A DNA stretch of 64,000 nt from Clostridia bacterium (GCA_017508425.1 JAFVYZ010000021.1:1-64000), one strand, 5' to 3'. Shown: positions 41,943-51,537, numbered from the stretch's first letter. Numbers and translations are program-made. The notes: a model not told the origin generated them from the letters alone.

Positions 41943-42668
41943 TTATTTTCCCCCTCCGGCGGTCAGGGCCGCCTTATCCTCTTTGCTCAGCGCAAGCTCG
42001 GTCCAGGGCTCATCCTTATGGTACACACGGATCGAGCCGTAGGCCTTGCTCTCATAATCCACGGCACCGCCGTAGTAAACGTCAAGATACATCACGATCA
42101 GGTCCTCGGGCATTGTCACGTCGTCAAACGTATAAAGAATAAAGGTATAAAGCTTGGTCGTCTCAATCTCATAGGAGGTGGGGGCGAGGCGCACCTCGGT
42201 AAGGGTCTCACTGCCATCCTTGTTGTCGGTTGGATCCTCCGGAGTCAGGTCCTTGATGCCGAGAAGCGACACGTCATACACGATCTCGCCGCGCGGCGGC
42301 ACGCTCTCAAGCCCAAAATCCTTTTTGGTAGCCTTCAGGGTACTGTTGTTGTAGCGGAGAAGCACCTGCATTTGCTTTGCCTCGGGAATATACACCACAC
42401 GGGGGGTGGAAAAATACCCGTTGTTATGCTCACCGCGTGTAAAGATCTCGTGCTCCTGCGTGCGCAATGAAAGCGCATCGCCCTTGGCCTCATACGCCGC
42501 AAGAAGCCGTTCGTTGGGGCTGAGCCGCTCCATCTCCTTGGGGGTCCCACCCGAAAAGAGCACGCGCCACAGTAAAAAGGCAATCATTGCAAAAATGCCC
42601 AGCGCGAAAAGACCGTAAAGCACCTTGCCCACGATCCACCAATAATAACTTTTTCTCGGTCTTGCCAT
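41943..42668 (-). CDS. Hypothetical membrane-anchored protein
   Basis: A 241-aa protein with a positively charged start (MARPRKSYYWW), one transmembrane helix at about residues 12-36, and an extracytoplasmic domain of about 200 residues without cysteines or known motifs. Beta-strand-like segments (KQMQVLLRYNNSTLKATKKD, TKLYTFILYTFDD) suggest a beta sandwich. First gene of the three-gene unit with ygiQ. No function proposed. Confidence 0.75.
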   Translation of the reverse strand: MARPRKSYYWWIVGKVLYGLFALGIFAMIAFLLWRVLFSGGTPKEMERLSPNERLLAAYEAKGDALSLRTQEHEIFTRGEHNNGYFSTPRVVYIPEAKQMQVLLRYNNSTLKATKKDFGLESVPPRGEIVYDVSLLGIKDLTPEDPTDNKDGSETLTEVRLAPTSYEIETTKLYTFILYTFDDVTMPEDLIVMYLDVYYGGAVDYESKAYGSIRVYHKDEPWTELALSKEDKAALTAGGGK

Positions 42669-42719
42669 ATTTTACCCTTTCCTCGCCAAGCGAGCAACAA
42701 TCCTTTGAAGATATAAACT

Positions 42720-42748
42720 ATTGTATAACAAATCCCCCAAAATGTCAA
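42720..42748 (-). promoter_or_regulatory. SigA-type promoter of the two-membrane-protein/ygiQ unit
   Basis: Minus-strand TTGACA (42743-42748), 17-bp spacer and TACAAT (42720-42725), about 50 bp before the ATG. Confidence 0.87.
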
Positions 42749-42858
42749 ATGATTTCTGCGTGAAGGAGCGTGTTTTTCCCCCTTTTCCAAATTTTACATC
42801 CCCAAAAACGCGACACGGTATGCTAAAATAAAGAAAAATTCCCAAGGAGGACTCCCCC

Positions 42859-44190
42859 ATGAAACGAGCTTTCGCTGCCGGGTGTGTGTCACTGCTGCTT
42901 TTGGGCTCTGCAATGCCCACCGCCGCCTTGACGCCTACATACACCGTAACCGGCACCTATCGATCATCGCAATATCACAAAAACATAGAAAGGATCACCA
43001 AAACGGGTGACGCCGCCTTTGATACCGTGGCGGCCGCCCTCTCTCAGCTCGGCTACCACGAGGGAAATTCCAAGAGCGACTTTAACGGCAAAAACAGCTC
43101 CGGCACCAAAAATTATACCGAATACAACCGCGCCTTTGGCACCATCGGGGGCTCTTACTCCTACGCCTGGTGTGCGGCATTCGTTTCCTGGTGCTTGGAG
43201 ATCGCGGGTGCCAAGGACAGTGCGGGAGGCAAATTCACCAGCTGCACCCTGTGGGTCGAGCGCCTGCAGGAGCTGGGGCTTTACAGCACCCGTGCCTCGG
43301 GCTACATCCCAAAGGCGGGGGATCTCATTTTCTTCCGCTCGGCGGGAGTGACGCGCGCCTCGGATCACATCGGGATCGTGCGATACGTTAAGGATGGACG
43401 CGTCTATACCGTAGAGGGCAACGCCTCAAACAAGGTATCGGCACGCGACTATGCCCTTAGCGACACCTACATCGTCGGATACGGAAGGCCGAAATACGGC
43501 GGCATCCCCCTGAAAAAGACCGCACTCGCGCTGGAGGATGTGTCCACGGGACTTTATACCGTCACGCATGACTTTGTCAACCTGCGCTCCGCCCCCTCGA
43601 CCTCGGGCACCAAGCTCGGCTCCCTTTCGCACGGGACTCTGGTTGAAATAAAGGAGATCCAAAACGGCTGGGGAAGGCTCGATCACAATGGCAAGGTGGC
43701 CTACATATCCCTCGATTATGCGGACTTCACCTCCCCCGTGTTTTATACCGTGACCTACACCGCGAAAAATGCCGAAAATCTCCCCCCATCCCAGTCCTAT
43801 TTCAGCTTTGAGGTCGGGAAAGCCGACACCCAAACGCCCTTGCGCGAGGGCTTTGCCTTCCACCATTGGCGGGACGCCGAGGGTGGGATCTACGCACCCG
43901 GCGACCCCTTGCCCCAGGGCGATCTTGCTCTTACGGCCGTGTTCGAGCCCCTGCCCGTTGAGGAGCCGCCGACCGCCGAGGGGGGAGCCCTGCCCGAGGA
44001 TGGCGACACTCCGCCCCCTGTCACCCCCGATGCACCCGGGCCCTCGACCCCGCAGCCCCTACCCGAGCAGGGTACGCCACAGGTCCCCACAAACACCGAA
44101 CGCGCCGCCGCCGAGGCCGGAACCGTGTCGGGCGTGCTCAGCGCCGTCGCCGCTCTTTGGTGGTACATCAAGCGTTTTTTGATCGCATAA
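42859..44190 (+). CDS. Secreted CHAP amidase with SH3 and InlB-like repeat domains
   Basis: A 443-aa exported wall-acting protein. A signal peptide covers residues 1-23. The CHAP peptidase/amidase domain spans about 50-205 with catalytic Cys105 (SYAWCAAFVSW), His170 (SDHIGIV) and the VEGNAS strand. An SH3_3-like domain follows at about 230-292 (VNLRSAPSTSGTKLGSL), then a Listeria/Bacteroides-type repeat (FHHWRDAEGGIYAPGDPL), a Pro/Glu-rich spacer and a C-terminal hydrophobic helix with K/R tail. It probably cleaves peptidoglycan cross-bridges while anchored at the surface. ATG behind AAGGAGG. Confidence 0.9.
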   Translation: MKRAFAAGCVSLLLLGSAMPTAALTPTYTVTGTYRSSQYHKNIERITKTGDAAFDTVAAALSQLGYHEGNSKSDFNGKNSSGTKNYTEYNRAFGTIGGSYSYAWCAAFVSWCLEIAGAKDSAGGKFTSCTLWVERLQELGLYSTRASGYIPKAGDLIFFRSAGVTRASDHIGIVRYVKDGRVYTVEGNASNKVSARDYALSDTYIVGYGRPKYGGIPLKKTALALEDVSTGLYTVTHDFVNLRSAPSTSGTKLGSLSHGTLVEIKEIQNGWGRLDHNGKVAYISLDYADFTSPVFYTVTYTAKNAENLPPSQSYFSFEVGKADTQTPLREGFAFHHWRDAEGGIYAPGDPLPQGDLALTAVFEPLPVEEPPTAEGGALPEDGDTPPPVTPDAPGPSTPQPLPEQGTPQVPTNTERAAAEAGTVSGVLSAVAALWWYIKRFLIA

Positions 44191-44193
44191 TTT

Positions 44194-44225
44194 GAGTGAG
44201 GTGCAAAACCTCACTCATTTTTTTG
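44194..44225 (+). terminator. Terminator of the CHAP gene
   Basis: GAGTGAGGT / ACCTCACTC stem with 5-base loop, followed by seven T. Confidence 0.92.
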
Positions 44226-44277
44226 ACCTTTTTGCGGTAAAATCAAAAAAATTCATATATTTATCACAATTTCAGGC

Positions 44278-44294
44278 TATAATCATGTTATAAT
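44278..44294 (+). promoter_or_regulatory. Probable promoter of the fused ABC transporter gene
   Basis: Two TATAAT boxes occur at 44278-44283 and 44289-44294. The second has an upstream TG (extended -10). No convincing -35 is seen, so expression may be weak or regulated. Confidence 0.5.
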
Positions 44295-44329
44295 ATATTA
44301 TCGTTTATTAAATTAAGGAGGCGAACGGA

Positions 44330-47300
44330 TTGCTTTCCCTGCATAACATTGTAAAAACCTATATTTCGGGCGATTCCAAGGTCACGGCACTGAACGGTGT
44401 CAGCATCGACTTCAGGAATCACGAATTTGTATCCATCTTAGGCCCCTCGGGCTGTGGTAAAACCACGCTTCTCAACGTCATTGGGGGTCTTGACCGCTAC
44501 ACAAGCGGCGATCTTGTGATCGGCGGACGCTCCACCAAGGAGTTTACCGATGCCGACTGGGATACCTACCGCAACCATTCCATTGGCTTTGTATTCCAAA
44601 GCTACAACCTCATCATGCACCAAACGGTGCTCGCCAACGTCGAGCTGGCCCTGACGCTGTCGGGCGTGTCGCGTGAGGAACGCCGTGCCCGCGCCATTGC
44701 GGCACTGGAGCAGGTGGGCCTTGGAGACCAGATCCACAAAAAGCCGAATCAAATGTCGGGCGGCCAAATGCAGCGCGTGGCGATCGCGCGTGCGCTTGTC
44801 AACGACCCCGAGATCATTTTGGCCGACGAGCCCACGGGCGCACTTGACACACACACCAGCGTGCAGATCATGGAGATCTTGAAGAGCGTTTCCAAGGAAA
44901 AGCTCATCATCATGGTCACGCACAACCCCGATCTTGCCGCCGAATACTCGAGCCGCATCATCAAGGTGCTGGACGGTGAGGTGCAGGAGGATACCAACCC
45001 CTACACCGCCGAGGCAGAGCCCGTGTTGGTAGAGGGGACACCCGCGGTCGAGGCAACACCCGCCGAGGCCGCCGAAGAAGCCCCCACGGAACGCGTGGGC
45101 AAACGCAACAAGGCAAAGAAAAAGGGCAGCAAGGGCAAGCGCTCAATGTCGCTCTTCACCGCGCTATCCCTGTCCTTCCAAAACCTGCTCACCAAAAAGA
45201 CGCGCACGCTGCTCGTATCCTTTGCCGGCAGCATCGGCATCATCGGCATTGCGCTGATCCTCGCCCTCTCAAACGGCGTCAACCTCTTTATCGCGGCGGT
45301 GCAGGAGGATACCCTCTCGACCTATCCCTTAACGATCCTGAAGGAAACGCAGGATATGTCCGCCCTGCTCGGCGCCATGACCACCACGGGCAGCAACACC
45401 GACTATAAGGAAAGCGGAAAAATTCACGTCGATGACTCGCTCGGCACCATGATGTCGGCGATGAGCGCCACGGTCAGCAACAACCTTGAAGCCTTCAAAA
45501 AATACATCGAGGAAAACCCCGATAAGATAGACGGCCTTGTCAACGATATTCAGTACACCTACGACTACGACCTGCAGATCTTTAACATGGTGGCTGTTGA
45601 CAAGGACGGCAAGACCGTGCTGGATGCCCGCGAGATCGGCATGAACGTGGTGTTTGACAACATGGGCAGCGCCTTCTCGGGCATGTCCGAGCTCATGGAA
45701 ATGGGCGGCAGCATGGGCGGCATGAACGTCTTCTCCGAAATGATCGGCAACCAAGAGCTGCTCGATCAGCAATACGACGTGATCGCGGGCAGCTGGCCCA
45801 AGGCATACAACGAGGTCGTGCTGGTGGTCAGCGGCAACAACCAGATCAGCAAAATGACGCTCTATATGCTCGGCATCCTCGACCCTGCCGGCATTGAGGA
45901 GGAGCTGAAAAGCCTCATGGCCGGTAACTACACCGCCGAGGACGTGAACTACACCTACGAGCAGCTTTTGGGCACCCAATTCAAGCTCCTGACGACGGCC
46001 GATTTCTTCAAGGAAACGGACAAAACCTACCCGACCGCCGACGGCGAGAAGCCCGTTTGGAGCGACCTGCGTGAAGCCCCCGGCTTCGACCTTTCCGATT
46101 TCGTCAGCAAAAACGGCGAAGCACTGAAGATCGCCGGCATCATCCGCCCCAAGAAGGGCGTTGCCGCCACCTCGATCTCGGGCGCTGTCGGTTACACCAA
46201 GGCCCTGACCGATCATATCCTTGCAAAAAATGCAGCGAGCGCCGTGATCAACCAGCAAAAGGCGTACCCCGCCGTCAACGTCCTGACGGGTCTTGCCTTT
46301 GAGCGCACCCACTATACGCCCGAAACCATTCCGGCGCTGGTCGATAAAATCGATGCGGCCACCATGGATATGTTCTACGCCTATATGACCGAGCAGATCC
46401 TTCACAACCCCGAGTTTGAGGATCGCATTCAAGTAACGGACACCCAGTCCTTCCTCGGTATGTTTATGCTGCTACCGACCGAAAGCCAGGCCAATATCCT
46501 TACCGACATCTTAACGGAGGCCGATACCGCAGCCAACACCGATGCGCTGGATACTCTTTTCACCATGCTCAGCATGCGTACGGACGGTATTACCATTACC
46601 GCCAAAAACTTTGTAAAGCTGCTTCCCGTACTCGATATGCAGGTGGTTTTGGGTGCCCTCAACGGCCTTCCCGCCATGGGCGCTATGATGCCGAATCCCA
46701 CCCCCGGTCTTATTGAGCTGGCAGGCGATGCCGCCATGCAGGAGATCTACGCCACCCTCACCGCCAGCATCAAGAATATGACCGTGAACCGCGAGATCTT
46801 CTTGGCAATTCTTGGCACGATGACGCCCGACGACCCCGCCTTTATCCAGCTCGAGGAAACCCTGTACTCCATGGCCCCCCAGATCGATGCAACGCTCGAG
46901 AGCGTGCTTGACGTCTTAGACGATGCCGAAAAGGCAAAGCCCGCCTCGATCAATTTCTACGCCAAGGACTTTGAATCGAAGGAGAAGATCGAAGCCTTTA
47001 TCGCCGACTACAACGCCAAGGCCGAGGCCGAGGGGCGCAACGCCGACAAGCTCGAGTACTCCGACCTCGTGGGCACCATGATGTCGTCGGTGACGATCAT
47101 TGTCGATGCCATTTCCTACGTGCTCATCGCCTTCGTGTCGATCTCGCTGGTGGTCTCCTCGATCATGATCGGCATCATCACCTATATCTCGGTGCTTGAG
47201 CGCACCAAGGAGATCGGTATTTTGCGCGCCATCGGCGCGTCGAAAAAGGATATCTCGCGCGTATTCAACGCCGAAACGCTCATCATCGGCTTTGCTGCCG

Positions 47301-47515
47301 GTGCCATCGGCATCCTCTTCACGCTCCTCTTGTGTATCCCGATCAATTTGATCCTGCGCGCTGTCACCGATATGGAAAGCATCCGTGCGGTCCTGCCGCC
47401 CGTAGCGGCGTTCGTGCTGGTTGCCATCAGTATGGTGCTCACCCTCATCGCAGGTCTGATCCCCTCTCGCATCGCATCCAAGAAAGATCCTGTTGTGGCA
47501 CTGCGAACCGAATAA
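44330..47515 (+). CDS. MacB/FtsX-type ABC transporter, fused ATPase and permease
   Basis: A 1061-aa protein. Residues 1-225 form an ATPase of the MacB/LolD class (Walker A GPSGCGKTT, signature MSGGQMQR, Walker B ILADEPTGALD). A Pro/Ala/Glu spacer and a basic patch follow, then a transmembrane helix at about 293-312, a very large outer domain of about 590 residues, and three C-terminal helices with the FtsX signature region (ISVLERTKEIGILRAIGASK). Such type VII systems transmit force across the membrane and often confer peptide resistance or wall remodelling rather than classic transport. TTG start with AGGAGG eight bases upstream. Confidence 0.92.
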   Translation: MLSLHNIVKTYISGDSKVTALNGVSIDFRNHEFVSILGPSGCGKTTLLNVIGGLDRYTSGDLVIGGRSTKEFTDADWDTYRNHSIGFVFQSYNLIMHQTVLANVELALTLSGVSREERRARAIAALEQVGLGDQIHKKPNQMSGGQMQRVAIARALVNDPEIILADEPTGALDTHTSVQIMEILKSVSKEKLIIMVTHNPDLAAEYSSRIIKVLDGEVQEDTNPYTAEAEPVLVEGTPAVEATPAEAAEEAPTERVGKRNKAKKKGSKGKRSMSLFTALSLSFQNLLTKKTRTLLVSFAGSIGIIGIALILALSNGVNLFIAAVQEDTLSTYPLTILKETQDMSALLGAMTTTGSNTDYKESGKIHVDDSLGTMMSAMSATVSNNLEAFKKYIEENPDKIDGLVNDIQYTYDYDLQIFNMVAVDKDGKTVLDAREIGMNVVFDNMGSAFSGMSELMEMGGSMGGMNVFSEMIGNQELLDQQYDVIAGSWPKAYNEVVLVVSGNNQISKMTLYMLGILDPAGIEEELKSLMAGNYTAEDVNYTYEQLLGTQFKLLTTADFFKETDKTYPTADGEKPVWSDLREAPGFDLSDFVSKNGEALKIAGIIRPKKGVAATSISGAVGYTKALTDHILAKNAASAVINQQKAYPAVNVLTGLAFERTHYTPETIPALVDKIDAATMDMFYAYMTEQILHNPEFEDRIQVTDTQSFLGMFMLLPTESQANILTDILTEADTAANTDALDTLFTMLSMRTDGITITAKNFVKLLPVLDMQVVLGALNGLPAMGAMMPNPTPGLIELAGDAAMQEIYATLTASIKNMTVNREIFLAILGTMTPDDPAFIQLEETLYSMAPQIDATLESVLDVLDDAEKAKPASINFYAKDFESKEKIEAFIADYNAKAEAEGRNADKLEYSDLVGTMMSSVTIIVDAISYVLIAFVSISLVVSSIMIGIITYISVLERTKEIGILRAIGASKKDISRVFNAETLIIGFAAGAIGILFTLLLCIPINLILRAVTDMESIRAVLPPVAAFVLVAISMVLTLIAGLIPSRIASKKDPVVALRTE

Positions 47516-47525
47516 AAGCACCCTT

Positions 47526-47555
47526 GCCGCGCGGCGATGCCGCGCGGCTTTTTTT
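47526..47555 (+). terminator. Terminator of the fused ABC transporter gene
   Basis: GCCGCGCGGC / GCCGCGCGGC stem with 3-base loop, followed by seven T. Between this and the pfl promoter (47556-47724) I see only A/T-rich DNA without a gene. Confidence 0.93.
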
Positions 47556-47724
47556 GAGTGTGAAGGCGGCCTCCTTTTTCCAAGACTCCCCTGTATGCTC
47601 CCCTTTTTTGTGATAAAAATAACAAAGCAAAGAGTGCTCAAAATGATTTGTTAAATCTTTGCCAATCTTTGCTGTTTTTTTAAAAAAAATGAAGAAAAAG
47701 GAACAAAAAATGCACAACTTTCCC

Positions 47725-47753
47725 TTGACACAAGGGGCTTGCTGTGCTATACT
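47725..47753 (+). promoter_or_regulatory. Strong SigA-type promoter of pflB-pflA
   Basis: Perfect TTGACA (47725-47730), 17-bp spacer and TATACT (47748-47753), giving a leader of about 130 bases. Confidence 0.93.
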
Positions 47754-47759
47754 ATCAAT

Positions 47760-47853
47760 GGTCGCAAAACGACGGCGTAAGCTCCTGTAAGCGTAACGGC
47801 GACCCGCATATTTTGCCGACCGTCGAGCACCGCTCACAGTGTCGGTATTTTTT
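47760..47853 (+). ncRNA. Structured pflB leader, candidate attenuator
   Basis: Two local stems are visible: GGTCGC (47760-47765) with GCGACC (47799-47804), and CCGAC (47816-47820) with GTCGG (47841-47845) enclosing GAGC-acc-GCTC and followed by TATTTTTT. Alternative pairings compete: GGTCG (47760) can bind CGACC (47817-47821), and CGACGG (47770) can bind CCGTCG (47820-47825). Mutually exclusive folds ending at a T-run suggest transcription attenuation. It lacks the CCUGGGC element of the ZTP (pfl) riboswitch. Confidence 0.55.
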
Positions 47854-47892
47854 ATGGCTTGTTAATAAATTCCTTTTTTGGAGGTAAAATAC

Positions 47893-50121
47893 ATGAGAAC
47901 TGAATGGAATGGCTTTGTAGGCGGCTTGTGGGAACGCGACATCAACGTTCGCGACTTCATTCAAAAGAACTACACCCCCTATGACGGCGACGACAGCTTC
48001 CTTGCCGGCCCCACCAAGGCAACCCTTGATCTTTGGGCTAAGATCAGCGAGCTGAAGAAGGAAGAGATCGCCGCAGGCGGCGTTTTGGATATGGACACCT
48101 CGGTGGTTTCCACCATCACCTCGCACGCCCCCGGGTATATCGAAGAGGGCAAGGAGCAGATCGTGGGTCTTCAGACCGACAAACCCCTGAAGCGCTCGCT
48201 TCAGCCCTACGGCGGTATCCGTATGGCGATGAAGGCGTGCAAGGACAACGGCTATGCTGTACCCGCTGAGCTCGTTGAGTTCTTCACCGAGCACAGAAAG
48301 ACACACAACGCAGGCGTGTTTGACGCCTACACCCCCGAGATCAGAAAGTGCCGCTCGAACCACATCATCACCGGCCTGCCGGATGCGTATGGCCGCGGCC
48401 GTATCATCGGCGACTACCGCCGTGCGGCTCTTTACGGCATCGATCGCCTGATCGAGGACAAGAACGAGCAAAAGGATTCGACCCCCTCGGTGCTTACCGC
48501 CGACGTCATCCGTGACCGCGAGGAGCTCTCCGAGCAGATCCGTGCCCTTGAGATGATCAAAAAGATGGCCGCATCCTACGGCTGCGATATCTCGAAGCCC
48601 GCTTCGAGCTTCAAGGAGGCTGTTCAGGCCACCTACTTCGGCTATCTTGCCGCTGTAAAAGAGCAAAACGGTGCCGCTATGTCCCTTGGCCGTGTTTCCA
48701 CCTTCCTTGACATTTACGCTGAGCGCGACCTGAAGAACGGCGTGCTGACCGAGGAAGAGGTACAGGAGATCATTGACCATTTCGTCATGAAGCTCCGTAT
48801 CGTGTGCTTTGCACGTACCCCCGAGTACAACGCCCTGTTTGCCGGCGACCCCACCTGGGTTACCGAGGCGATCGGCGGTGTGGGCGTCGATGGCAGACAC
48901 CTTGTTACCAAGAACTGCTACCGTTTCCTCAACACCCTCAACAACCTCGGCGCTGCTCCCGAACCCAACCTCACGGTTCTGTGGTCGAAGAACCTGCCCG
49001 AGAACTTCAAGCGCTTCTGCGCTAAGATTTCCATCGAGCACCACGCCGTTCAGTACGAGAACGACGACCTGATGCGCCCCTTGCACGGTGACGACTACGC
49101 CATCGCTTGCTGCGTATCCTCGATGAAGCTCGGCAAGGAGATGCAGTTCTTCGGCGCACGCGCCAACCTTGCAAAGTGCCTGCTTTACGCGATCAACGGC
49201 GGTGTGGACGAAATGACCGGCGTGCAGGTTGCACCCAAGTTCCAGCCCATCACCTCCGAGTACCTCGACTATGATGAGGTCATGGAGAAATACAAGGCTA
49301 TGATGGAGTGGCTTGCCAAGGAGTACGTCAATGCTCTCAATGCCATCCACTACATGCACGACAAGTACTGCTACGAGCGCGCACAGATGGCGTTCCACGA
49401 CAAGGAGGTGCGCCGCTGGTTCGCAACCGGTATCGCAGGCTACTCCGTAGTTGCTGACTCCCTGTCCGCTATCAAGTATGCCAAGGTTAAGGTTGTCCGC
49501 AATGAGCAGGGCATCGCCACCGACTTCATCGTTGAGGGCGACTTCCCCAAGTACGGCAACGACGACGACCGTGTTGACTCGCTCGGCATTGAGGTCCTTC
49601 GTTTGTTTATCACCTACCTGCGCAAGCAGCACACCTACCGCAACGGTATTGCCACCACCTCGGTTCTCACCATCACCTCGAACGTGACCTACGGTAAGAA
49701 CACCGGTGCTACCCCCGACGGCAGAAAGTGCGGCGAGGCGTTTGCACCGGGTGCAAACCCCATGCACGGTAGAGACCAAAACGGTGCGATCGCATCGATG
49801 GCATCGGTTGCAAAGATCCCCTTCATGGATTCTCAGGACGGTATCTCCAACACCTTCACCATCGTTCCCTCGGCTCTTGGCAAGACCCAGGAGGAGCGTG
49901 AATGCAACATCGTGGCCCTGCTTGACGGCTACTGTGCAAAGGGTGGCTTCCACCTCAACGTCAACGTCTTTGACCGCGAGCTGCTGCTTGACGCACAAAA
50001 GCACCCCGAGCTTTATCCTCAGCTCACCATCCGTGTGTCGGGCTACGCCGTAAACTTCATCAAGCTCACCAAGGCACAGCAGGACGAGGTTATTTCGAGA
50101 ACCTTCCACGGCTCGATCTGA
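47893..50121 (+). CDS. pflB: Formate C-acetyltransferase (pyruvate formate-lyase)
   Basis: This cytosolic glycyl radical enzyme splits pyruvate with CoA into acetyl-CoA and formate. The active cysteine pair is in IACCVSSMK (Cys406-Cys407) and the radical glycine is Gly717 in RVSGYAVNF. The length of 742 aa is typical of true PFLs (E. coli about 760). The ATG at 47893 has GGAGG eight bases upstream. The activase follows one base after the stop. Codons here are more uniform (many gtt, acc, aag) than in neighbours, as expected for a highly expressed gene. Oxygen sensitivity is implied by the chemistry. Confidence 0.97.
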   Translation: MRTEWNGFVGGLWERDINVRDFIQKNYTPYDGDDSFLAGPTKATLDLWAKISELKKEEIAAGGVLDMDTSVVSTITSHAPGYIEEGKEQIVGLQTDKPLKRSLQPYGGIRMAMKACKDNGYAVPAELVEFFTEHRKTHNAGVFDAYTPEIRKCRSNHIITGLPDAYGRGRIIGDYRRAALYGIDRLIEDKNEQKDSTPSVLTADVIRDREELSEQIRALEMIKKMAASYGCDISKPASSFKEAVQATYFGYLAAVKEQNGAAMSLGRVSTFLDIYAERDLKNGVLTEEEVQEIIDHFVMKLRIVCFARTPEYNALFAGDPTWVTEAIGGVGVDGRHLVTKNCYRFLNTLNNLGAAPEPNLTVLWSKNLPENFKRFCAKISIEHHAVQYENDDLMRPLHGDDYAIACCVSSMKLGKEMQFFGARANLAKCLLYAINGGVDEMTGVQVAPKFQPITSEYLDYDEVMEKYKAMMEWLAKEYVNALNAIHYMHDKYCYERAQMAFHDKEVRRWFATGIAGYSVVADSLSAIKYAKVKVVRNEQGIATDFIVEGDFPKYGNDDDRVDSLGIEVLRLFITYLRKQHTYRNGIATTSVLTITSNVTYGKNTGATPDGRKCGEAFAPGANPMHGRDQNGAIASMASVAKIPFMDSQDGISNTFTIVPSALGKTQEERECNIVALLDGYCAKGGFHLNVNVFDRELLLDAQKHPELYPQLTIRVSGYAVNFIKLTKAQQDEVISRTFHGSI

Positions 50122-50122
50122 T

Positions 50123-50848
50123 ATGAGCGGAGCCATTCATTCGATTGAAACTTTAGGGACGGTGGACGGACCGGGCCTTCGCTTCGTGGTATTCTTTGAA
50201 GGATGCCCCATGCGCTGCCTGTACTGCCACAATCCCGATACGTGGGTGCCCAAGGCGGGCGAAAAAAAGTCCGCCGAGGGCATCATCCGTCGCATGGTGC
50301 GAAACATTGATTTTTACCGCACGGGCGGCCTCACGGCCACGGGCGGTGAACCTTTGATGCAAATCGACTTCCTGATCGAGCTCTTTGAGCTTGCCAAGGA
50401 AAACCATATTCACACCTGCCTTGATACCTCGGGCGTCACCTTCCGCGAGACCCCCGAGTACCTTGAAAAGATGGATCGCTTGCTTGCTGTCACCGATCTT
50501 GTGATGCTTGACATCAAGCACATGGATGACGAAAAGCACCGCGAGCTGACAGGTCACGGAAACAAACACATTTTGGCTTTTGCCAAATATTTGAACAAAA
50601 AAGGCAAACCGATGCGCGTGCGCCACGTCATCATTCCGGGCTTTACCGACAATGAAAAGGAGCTGGCCGCCCTCGGGCAATTCTTAAAGGACTTCGATAA
50701 CATCGAAAAGATCGAGACGCTCCCTTACCACACACTCGGCAAGGCAAAATACGAGAATCTCGGCATCCCTTATCCGCTCGGCAACACGCCGGCTTTGACG
50801 TCCAAGGACGCCAAGGCGGCACTGGCCGTCATCAAAGCGAATATGTAA
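50123..50848 (+). CDS. pflA: Pyruvate formate-lyase activating enzyme
   Basis: A 241-aa radical SAM enzyme that makes the glycyl radical of PflB. The cluster motif CPMRCLYCHN is at about residues 28-37, preceded by GTVDGPGLRFVVFFEGC, a hallmark of the activases. ATGGEPL and LDIKHMD barrel segments are intact. The start lies one base after the pflB stop, with only a weak ribosome binding site, so it is probably translated by coupling. The operon ends at the terminator at 50855. Confidence 0.97.
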   Translation: MSGAIHSIETLGTVDGPGLRFVVFFEGCPMRCLYCHNPDTWVPKAGEKKSAEGIIRRMVRNIDFYRTGGLTATGGEPLMQIDFLIELFELAKENHIHTCLDTSGVTFRETPEYLEKMDRLLAVTDLVMLDIKHMDDEKHRELTGHGNKHILAFAKYLNKKGKPMRVRHVIIPGFTDNEKELAALGQFLKDFDNIEKIETLPYHTLGKAKYENLGIPYPLGNTPALTSKDAKAALAVIKANM

Positions 50849-50854
50849 AATCAG

Positions 50855-50887
50855 GGTGCGGTACCCAAAAGGTACCGCACCTTTTTT
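50855..50887 (+). terminator. Terminator of pflB-pflA
   Basis: GGTGCGGTACC / GGTACCGCACC stem with a 5-base loop, followed by six T. Confidence 0.94.
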
Positions 50888-51020
50888 ATTTTTATGTATT
50901 TACTTTGCGCAAATCAAGCGCCAAAAGGGACGATTGATCCAACGCGGCAGGGCAATTCATGCATCACCCGTTTTGATATTTACTATTTCGCGGGCGATTC
51001 GTGAATCGCCCCACTAAAAA
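50888..51020. other. Non-coding stretch with a 20-bp palindrome
   Basis: No gene is seen. GGGCGATTC-gt-GAATCGCCC (50992-51011) is a perfect hairpin unit, and an imperfect relative (GGGCAATTCATGC) lies near 50950. This looks like intergenic repeat DNA adjoining the 96-bp repeats. Confidence 0.5.
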
Positions 51021-51116
51021 CCGCCCTCTCCCCCGTTTGTGCAAGGGAAAAGGCGGTTCACCTTGTTAGAACACCTATATTTTAAGTGTGTGTTTTTGGT
51101 CTGCGCGAATGAAGCG
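51021..51116. repeat. 96-bp direct repeat, copy 1
   Basis: Starts CCGCCCTCTCCCCC and ends GCGCGAATGAAGCG. The first 39 bp form a hairpin (CCGCC...GGCGG) like the terminator at 9896-9938. The copy at 51260 matches at 95 of 96 positions. The 143 bp between the copies hold no gene. Confidence 0.9.
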
Positions 51117-51259
51117 GCCTGAAAGGGCGGTTGCTTCGATGCAGAAGCCGTGATCTTGGCACGATAGGCGTATTTCATACGTCGAGTGACAAGAGCGCGG
51201 ATAAAAAACACACATACAATAAAAATGAGATCCGCTAGGATCTCTATACATTAGAAAAG

Positions 51260-51355
51260 CCGCCCTCTCCCCCGTTTGTGCAAGGGAAAAGGCGGTTCAC
51301 CTTGTTAGAACACTTATATTTTAAGTGTGTGTTTTTGGTCTGCGCGAATGAAGCG
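51260..51355. repeat. 96-bp direct repeat, copy 2
   Basis: Differs from copy 1 only by T for C at 51315. The two copies start 239 bp apart. Copy 2 ends 8 bp before the stop of the minus-strand YtxH-like gene, so its hairpin half could act as that gene's terminator. Confidence 0.9.
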
Positions 51356-51363
51356 CCCTTTCC

Positions 51364-51537
51364 CTATTTGGTGCGCATCTTCATCGTCGGCATCATATCG
51401 CCCATCGCGCGCACGGCCTTTTCGGTTTTCTTTACCATGCGGCGCGTTTCGCGCTTGCCGCCGACCACCATGCCGACCGTGCCGCCCACGACCATACCTG
51501 CAAGAAGCCCTGCCGCCGTCATCGTTACCTTGTTCAT
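51364..51537 (-). CDS. Small YtxH-like membrane protein
   Basis: A 57-aa protein: one Gly/Ala-rich hydrophobic segment (AAGLLAGMVVGGTVGMVVGG) followed by a basic, methionine-rich tail. This is the layout of YtxH-type gas-vesicle-like small proteins of Firmicutes, whose role is unclear. The ATG at 51537 has GGGGGG upstream. An in-frame start at 51564 would swallow that site. Confidence 0.65.
   Translation of the reverse strand: MNKVTMTAAGLLAGMVVGGTVGMVVGGKRETRRMVKKTEKAVRAMGDMMPTMKMRTK

Noticed and set aside
45329..46432. A 367-codon minus-strand frame opposite the fused ABC transporter
   Set aside because: Mirror frame without motifs or translation signals.
47760..47853. ZTP (pfl motif) riboswitch before pflB
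   Set aside because: The conserved CCUGGGC element and its spacing are not present; only a generic two-stem layout is shared.
47755..50136. A 793-codon open frame on the minus strand opposite pflB
   Set aside because: It mirrors pflB codon for codon, lacks a ribosome binding site or family motifs, and arises from the strong codon bias of pflB.
51014..51211. A 65-codon minus-strand frame across repeat copy 1
   Set aside because: It is an accidental frame through repeat DNA, with no ribosome binding site or membrane/signal features.
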